The position numbers and the translations under genes are program-made. Below are positions 1-3,440 of a stretch of 5,388 nt of DNA, one piece after another. Origin of the DNA: an uncultured Caulobacteraceae bacterium (GTDB lineage Bacteria; Pseudomonadota; Alphaproteobacteria; Caulobacterales; Caulobacteraceae). The stretch spans positions 1 to 5,388 of the forward strand of contig CAMLKO010000090.1 of assembly GCA_946480495.1 (NCBI GenBank), read 5' to 3'. Within the stretch, counting starts at the first letter, position 1, and each line of letters opens with the position of its first letter. Under the pieces are notes generated by a model, which saw only the letters and a program-made list of their open reading frames with translations, ran no database searches and had not been told where the DNA came from.

Positions 1-196
1 CTTATCCCCGCCCCGCCCGGCGGCCTTACACTACCCCGATGACCCGCCGCTCGGCCGCCTTCGCCGCCTCGAACAGCCCTCGCGCACACATGCGCCTGCG
101 CGCCTCCCTCCGCGGGCGCGTCGCGTCCCTGTCCCGCGTCCGCCTGCACGCGAGACACCCGCAGAGGCTCCCCCTCGAACGCCCCTGGCAAGAGGG

Positions 197-673
197 CTAC
201 GCCGCCGCCGGGCCGTGGTCCTCCAGCCCATGCAGCGTCGCGAGGAGCTCGGTGAACACCGCCGCGCTGCTTTTCAGCAGGGCGAGGTTCTTCAGGGAAA
301 TCTGCTCCAGCGCCTGCTCGGCCGCGGGGGTCAGGCGGAGAAGCGCCCGGCGGCGGTCGTGGGTGGAGGGTTGGCGGGTGACGAGCCGGCGCTCCTCCAG
401 CCGCTTCACCAGGCCCACGGCGCTGTTGCTCTTGATCTCCAGGCAATGGGCAAGCTGGCCCACCGTCATCGGCTCGTCGCCCGTGTACGCCTTTATCGCC
501 AGCAGCGCCTGATGCTGCTGCGCGGTCAGCCCCAGCTCCTCCGCGCCGGCCTCGCTGAAAGCCAGGAACCGGCGCAGCGCCTCGCGAAACGCGCCCAGCG
601 CCTGATAGTCGTCGAGCGTGAGGCTCGCGACGGCGGGGGCCGTTTGCGGCTTGCGTGGGTCGGGGGGCGCCAC
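197..673 (-). CDS. MarR-family winged-helix transcriptional regulator
   Basis: This 158-residue protein has the size and layout of a MarR-family dimeric DNA-binding regulator. N-terminal helices (about residues 20-45) should form part of the dimer interface. The winged helix-turn-helix spans about residues 52-115: helix 'LTAQQHQALLAI', recognition region 'VGQLAHCLEIKSNSAVGLV' (71-89), then the wing with the family signature DRRR...LT (D106, R107-R109, L114-T115). C-terminal helices (118-150) complete the dimer interface. The GTG start at 671-673 is preceded by a TAGGA ribosome-binding site seven bases away, which supports it. The gene is divergent from the export operon, and such regulators commonly repress themselves and the neighbouring operon, often releasing DNA when they bind a small ligand. 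No ligand can be inferred. The family call is firm; regulation of the operon is inferred from arrangement and from palindromes in the shared intergenic region. Confidence 0.93.
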   Translation of the reverse strand: MAPPDPRKPQTAPAVASLTLDDYQALGAFREALRRFLAFSEAGAEELGLTAQQHQALLAIKAYTGDEPMTVGQLAHCLEIKSNSAVGLVKRLEERRLVTRQPSTHDRRRALLRLTPAAEQALEQISLKNLALLKSSAAVFTELLATLHGLEDHGPAAA

Positions 674-680
674 TCGGCGA

Positions 681-685
681 TCCTA
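681..685 (-). promoter_or_regulatory. Ribosome-binding site of the MarR-family gene
   Basis: On the minus strand this reads TAGGA, and the AGGA core sits seven bases before the GTG at 673-671. Good spacing to a non-ATG codon is the main reason to accept the GTG start. Confidence 0.6.
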
Positions 686-700
686 CGTGGAAACGGGGGC

Positions 701-712
701 GTTAACGATAAC
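701..712. promoter_or_regulatory. Quasi-palindrome GTTAACGATAAC, possible operator
   Basis: GTTA-N4-TAAC pairs at five of six positions and includes the perfect 8-base palindrome CGTTAACG (700-707). It lies 28 bases upstream of the regulator's GTG start, probably inside its 5' leader or next to the promoter. That is a usual place for an autoregulatory MarR-type site. Its role as an operator is inferred only from symmetry and position. Confidence 0.3.
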
Positions 713-736
713 ACAACCGATTGGATCGTGCAGCGA

Positions 737-744
737 GTTATTGC
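737..744 (-). promoter_or_regulatory. Possible -10 element for the MarR-family gene
   Basis: The minus strand reads GCAATAAC, which fits the Caulobacter-type housekeeping -10 pattern GCTANAWC at all but one position. No well-spaced -35 accompanies it: TTGCAG (768-763) is a little too far upstream and TTGCGC too close. Transcription would begin near 730 and give a leader of about 55 bases containing the 701-712 palindrome. This is a weak call. Confidence 0.2.
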
Positions 745-764
745 CGCCGACTCGCGCAAGGTCT

Positions 765-778
765 GCAAGGCGCCTTGC
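765..778. promoter_or_regulatory. Perfect 14-base palindrome GCAAGGCGCCTTGC
   Basis: The site equals its own reverse complement over all 14 bases. A further GCAAGG half-site lies nine bases upstream (756-761), so CGCAAGG (755-761) and CCTTGCG (773-779) also form an outer 7-base inverted repeat. It would cover the -35 region of the tentative regulator promoter. Its length and symmetry suit a dimeric winged-helix protein, and the MarR-family neighbour is the natural candidate, but binding is inferred. Confidence 0.4.
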
Positions 779-887
779 GGCCTGCCGAATGGTTGATTTG
801 GGTAATCAGTTACTGCCGCAACTGTTAACCAAGACTGGAACTGCAACATTCCCGGGACGAATGGACCATTCCGCCCAAATGATCGCG

Positions 888-902
888 GCAAGGAAATCTT
901 GC
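888..902. promoter_or_regulatory. Inverted repeat GCAAG-N5-CTTGC
   Basis: Perfect 5-base arms surround a 5-base spacer (GAAAT). The arms match the GCAAG/CTTGC ends of the 765-778 palindrome, with the total length differing by one base. Shared arms suggest that one protein recognises both sites, on either side of the intergenic midpoint. It lies about 140 bases upstream of the operon start codon. Confidence 0.35.
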
Positions 903-944
903 GCGACGGACTTTTTCATTTGGTTCCGATCCTTAACGGGACGA

Positions 945-965
945 CTTGTCACAAGGTGCGACAAG
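945..965. promoter_or_regulatory. Nested inverted repeats upstream of the export operon
   Basis: CTTGTC (945-950) pairs perfectly with GACAAG (960-965). CTTGT (945-949) also pairs with ACAAG at 951-955 around a single central base, and ACAAG recurs at 961-965, ten bases or about one helical turn later. The cluster sits just upstream of a tentative -35 (974-980). An operator for the divergent MarR-family protein is plausible. The short inner palindrome could also form a hairpin, but there is no T-tract, so a terminator is unlikely. Confidence 0.35.
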
Positions 966-973
966 CTGTGCCA

Positions 974-1002
974 TCGACGCCGCCCCTTTGAATGGCTACG
1001 GA
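974..1002 (+). promoter_or_regulatory. Tentative promoter of the export operon
   Basis: TCGACGC at 974-980 differs at one position from the Caulobacter-type -35 TTGACGS. It is followed after 14 bases by GCTACGGA (995-1002), which keeps only the GCTA part of the GCTANAWC -10 pattern. Transcription would begin shortly before or at the possible CtrA-like site at 1007-1021. The match is partial and depends on the host being an alphaproteobacterium. Confidence 0.2.
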
Positions 1003-1026
1003 CTGATTAATCCAAATTTACGATCC

Positions 1027-1032
1027 GAGGGG
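1027..1032 (+). promoter_or_regulatory. Ribosome-binding site before the GTG start of the TolC-like gene
   Basis: GAGGGG ends ten bases before the GTG at 1043. An identical GAGGGG at 1061-1066 lies nine bases before an in-frame ATG at 1076. The GTG is preferred because only the longer form gives a lipoprotein signal with basic residues (R4, R9, R10) ahead of the hydrophobic stretch. Confidence 0.5.
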
Positions 1033-1042
1033 TGGGGGAAAA

Positions 1043-2605
1043 GTGGCTTGCAGGCTTGTTGAGGGGCGCCGGCTCATGGCCGCGGCGCTGGCGGGAACGC
1101 TTTTGCTCGGGGGCTGCGCCACCGCTCGAACGGCGCCGGTCACGACCGATGAGGTCGTTCAGGTCAGCAGGGCCGAGCGGGCCGCGCTTTCGGCCGAGGT
1201 GCCCCCGATCGTGGGGCCGCTCACGCTCGACGAGGCGATCGCGCGGGCGCTGAAGTACAATCTCGACCAGCGGGTCCAGATGGCCGAGCAGGTGCTGGCC
1301 ACCAGGCAGTTCAGCGTCGCCCAGCGCGAGCTCTTGCCCGACATCACCGCCCAGGCCGGCTACCACAGCCGCGACGAGGACCTGACCCGCCGCAGCCTCG
1401 ACTCGGTCACCGGCGACCTCTCCACCTCGCATCCGTTCATCTCGGAGGAGCGGGACCACACGACGGGCAACCTCGGCGTCACCTGGAACCTGCTCGATTT
1501 CGGCGTCGGCTATTTCAACGCCAAGGAAGCCGGCAACAGCATCTTCATCGCCCAGGAACGCCGCCGCAAAGCCGTTCACACCCTGATCTCCGACGTCCAG
1601 ACCGCCTACTGGCGCGCCTACAGCGCCCAGGTGCTGCGCGGCCAGATCCAGGAGACGATCAAGCTCGCCGAAAGCGGGCTGGCCGACGCCAAGCAGGCCG
1701 AGGTCGAACAGCTGCGCTCGCCGCTGGATTCGCTGCGCTACGAGCGCCAGATCCTGGAGAACCTGCGCACGCTGGAGGCGCTGGACCAGGAGCTGTCGAC
1801 CGCCAAGCTCGACCTGGCGCACCTGATCAACGCGCCAATGTCGGCCGACTTCACGCTGGCCGAGCCGCAGGCGACCTTCGCCGATGAGATCGCGCAGGCC
1901 TCTCCCTCCTGGCTGGAGGAGATGGCGATCGAAGGCTCGGCCGATATCCGCGAGCAGCAGTACAACGTCCGCAACGCCCAGCTCGAGGCGCGCAAGACGC
2001 TGGCGCGGATGTTCCCGAGCCTGTCGTTCAACTACGGCTACAACTACGACACCGACAAATTCCTCATCAACAACACCTGGAACGAGGCGGGCGCGCAGCT
2101 GGCCTACAGCCTGCTGAACATCGCCAACCTGCCCCTGCAGCGCCAGCTCTCGGAGGCCGGGGTGAAGCTGGCGGACGAAAAGCGCGTCGCCACGCTGATG
2201 TCGGTCATCGCCCAGGTCCACATCGCGCGCCAGCGCTACATCAACGCCCGCGCGCTCTATAACCGCGCCGACCAGCTCGCCGACGTCGAGCAGCGGATCA
2301 CGGGCCAGATGGAGGCCCGCGAGCAGGCCCAGGTTCAGAGCAAGCTCGAAACCGTCTCCAGCCGCACGTCGCTGATCATCAGCCAGCTCCGCCGCTACCA
2401 GGCGCTCGCCCAGGTGTACGCGGCGCAAAGCCAGCTGCAGGCGACCATGGGCGTCGACCCCGGCCTCGCCAACGCCGACGCCATGACCCTGCCGCAGCTG
2501 ACGACCGCCGTCGGCCAATCCTTCGAACAATGGCGCCACAGCCTCACCGCCGCCGCGATCGCGACACGGGTGCTGGGCGCCGACGACGATCCCCCGAAAC
2601 CCTAG
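1043..2605 (+). CDS. TolC-family outer-membrane factor with lipoprotein signal
   Basis: This 520-residue protein is an outer-membrane efflux or secretion channel subunit. In this family three subunits form a beta-barrel and a long periplasmic alpha-barrel duct. A lipoprotein signal is visible: basic n-region (R4, R9, R10), hydrophobic core 12-22, lipobox LLGGC with Cys25, and Ala at +2, which suits outer-membrane sorting. The first family repeat starts at 'LTLDEAIARALKYN' (60-73), with 'RELLPDITAQAGY' (95-107) and 'WNLLDFGVG' (148-156). The second starts near 290, with 'ARKTLARMFPSLSFNYGYNY' (316-335) and the helical 'ARQRYINARALYNRADQLAD' (395-414). Length is usual for lipid-anchored family members. 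It starts the operon, 16 bases before the adaptor gene, so it probably serves that adaptor and the large protein behind it. A drug-efflux role cannot be excluded from this gene alone. The ATG at 1076 is an alternative start. Confidence 0.93.
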   Translation: MACRLVEGRRLMAAALAGTLLLGGCATARTAPVTTDEVVQVSRAERAALSAEVPPIVGPLTLDEAIARALKYNLDQRVQMAEQVLATRQFSVAQRELLPDITAQAGYHSRDEDLTRRSLDSVTGDLSTSHPFISEERDHTTGNLGVTWNLLDFGVGYFNAKEAGNSIFIAQERRRKAVHTLISDVQTAYWRAYSAQVLRGQIQETIKLAESGLADAKQAEVEQLRSPLDSLRYERQILENLRTLEALDQELSTAKLDLAHLINAPMSADFTLAEPQATFADEIAQASPSWLEEMAIEGSADIREQQYNVRNAQLEARKTLARMFPSLSFNYGYNYDTDKFLINNTWNEAGAQLAYSLLNIANLPLQRQLSEAGVKLADEKRVATLMSVIAQVHIARQRYINARALYNRADQLADVEQRITGQMEAREQAQVQSKLETVSSRTSLIISQLRRYQALAQVYAAQSQLQATMGVDPGLANADAMTLPQLTTAVGQSFEQWRHSLTAAAIATRVLGADDDPPKP

Positions 2606-2621
2606 TCCCGAGTGTAAGAGT

Positions 2622-3428
2622 ATGTCCGGTTCCAATACCTCGCGCCGAACGCCCGCAGCCCGTTGGCTCGCCCGCCTGCTGATCGCCATCGCCTCGGCCA
2701 GCCTGGGCGTGGCCTTCGTCCTGGCGACGCATGTCCGCGCCGACGCCCAGCCCGCCGCGCGCGCTCGCGAGATCCGGGCCCAACTCACCCCCCGGCGGTT
2801 CACCACCCTTTCCGCCGAGATCGGCGCCCGGGTCAGCCGCGTGCACGTCACCGAGGGCGGCTCGTTCCGCAAGGGCCAGGCGCTGGTGTCGTTCGACTGC
2901 TCGATGCAGCAGGCCCAGCTCGCCAAGTCGCAGGCCGACCTCAGCGCCGCCGACAAGACCTGGACCGCCAACCAGCGCCTCGCCGAGCTGCACTCCATCG
3001 GCCAGGTCGAGCTCGACAACTCGCAGTCCGCCCGCAGCAAGGCCTCGGCCGACGTCGACATGGCCAGGACCCTGCTCTCGAAGTGCGTGATTTCCGCGCC
3101 CTACTCCGGCCGCGTGGCCGAGCAGAAGGTGCGCGAACAGCAGTACGTCCAGGCGGGCCAGCCGGTGCTCGACATCCTGGACGACAGCGCGCTCGAGCTG
3201 GAATTCCTCGCGCCCTCGCGCTGGCTCGTGTGGCTGAAGCCGGGCGCGAAGTTCCAGGTTCGCATTGACGAAACCGGCAAGACCTATCCGGCGACCGTGC
3301 TGCGCACGGGCGCGCGGATCGACCCGGTCAGCCAGTCCATCAAGATCAAGGGTCAGATCGTCGGCCGCTTCCCCGAACTCCTCGCGGGCATGAGCGGCGT
3401 GGTCTCCTTCACTCCAACCCCGCAATAA
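2622..3428 (+). CDS. HlyD/RND-type periplasmic adaptor (membrane fusion protein), short form
   Basis: This 268-residue periplasmic adaptor would link an inner-membrane transporter to the TolC-like channel. A basic N-terminus (R8, R9, R14, R18) precedes a hydrophobic segment (about 15-36) acting as a membrane anchor or signal peptide, possibly cleaved after 'RADA' (39-42). The two lipoyl half-motifs are 'VSRVHVTEGGSFRKGQALVS' (71-90) and 'APYSGRVAEQKVREQQYVQA' (159-178). Between them lies a short helical hairpin of about 60 residues (94-153), rich in Ala, Gln and Leu. A beta-barrel follows (188-245), containing 'LELEFLAPSRWLVWLKPG' and 'GARIDPVSQSIKIKG', and 'LLAGMSGVVSF' closes the fold. It is shorter than typical RND adaptors and lacks an extended C-terminal domain. 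Cys93 and Cys155 flank the hairpin. The start has only a weak AAGAG immediately upstream, so translation may be coupled to the preceding gene 16 bases away. The transported molecule is inferred from the operon. Confidence 0.92.
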   Translation: MSGSNTSRRTPAARWLARLLIAIASASLGVAFVLATHVRADAQPAARAREIRAQLTPRRFTTLSAEIGARVSRVHVTEGGSFRKGQALVSFDCSMQQAQLAKSQADLSAADKTWTANQRLAELHSIGQVELDNSQSARSKASADVDMARTLLSKCVISAPYSGRVAEQKVREQQYVQAGQPVLDILDDSALELEFLAPSRWLVWLKPGAKFQVRIDETGKTYPATVLRTGARIDPVSQSIKIKGQIVGRFPELLAGMSGVVSFTPTPQ

Positions 3429-3429
3429 C

Positions 3430-3434
3430 GAAGG
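3430..3434 (+). promoter_or_regulatory. Ribosome-binding site of the DUF4347 gene
   Basis: GAAGG lies six bases before the ATG at 3441 and two bases after the adaptor's TAA stop. It supports this start over the in-frame ATG at 3534 (Met32), which has no such site and would leave only two residues before the LEPR motif. Confidence 0.6.
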
Positions 3435-3440
3435 CGGCGC

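Larger units (their letters stand above)
674..1042. promoter_or_regulatory. Divergent intergenic control region
   Basis: These 369 bases separate the minus-strand regulator from the plus-strand export operon and are visibly less GC-rich than the flanking genes. No convincing coding frame crosses them. They contain a quasi-palindrome close to the regulator start (701-712), a perfect 14-base palindrome (765-778), CAGTT-N8-AACTG (807-824), GCAAG-N5-CTTGC (888-902) and nested CTTGTC/ACAAG/GACAAG repeats (945-965). CAAGG occurs at 757, 766, 889 and 952, and its complement CCTTG at 773. Promoters for both directions must lie here. None matches a consensus well enough for a firm call. Confidence 0.7.

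Noticed and set aside
1..196. Possible gene or terminator downstream of the MarR-family gene
   Set aside because: The only frames give Arg/Gly-rich translations. A small GAGG/CCTC hairpin on the minus strand has a four-pair stem and no T-tract, so I cannot support either feature.
39..796. Plus-strand open frames over the MarR-family gene (39-512, 215-796)
   Set aside because: They overlap a clear MarR protein in antisense and their translations are Arg/Ser- or Gln/Arg-rich without domain signatures.
945..976. Heat-shock (RpoH-type) promoter, CTTG...CCAT
   Set aside because: The CTTG and CCAT elements are about three bases too far apart and the -10 match is incomplete.
618..1010. Small open frame across the intergenic region
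   Set aside because: It overlaps the start of the MarR gene, has no ribosome-binding site, and its codon composition is unlike the real genes.
1007..3061. Open frame of 684 codons on the minus strand opposite the channel and adaptor genes
   Set aside because: It lies antisense to two genes with clear family motifs. Its translation is low-complexity (Leu, Gly, Arg, Val, Asp) with no recognisable domain, as expected opposite GC-rich codons.
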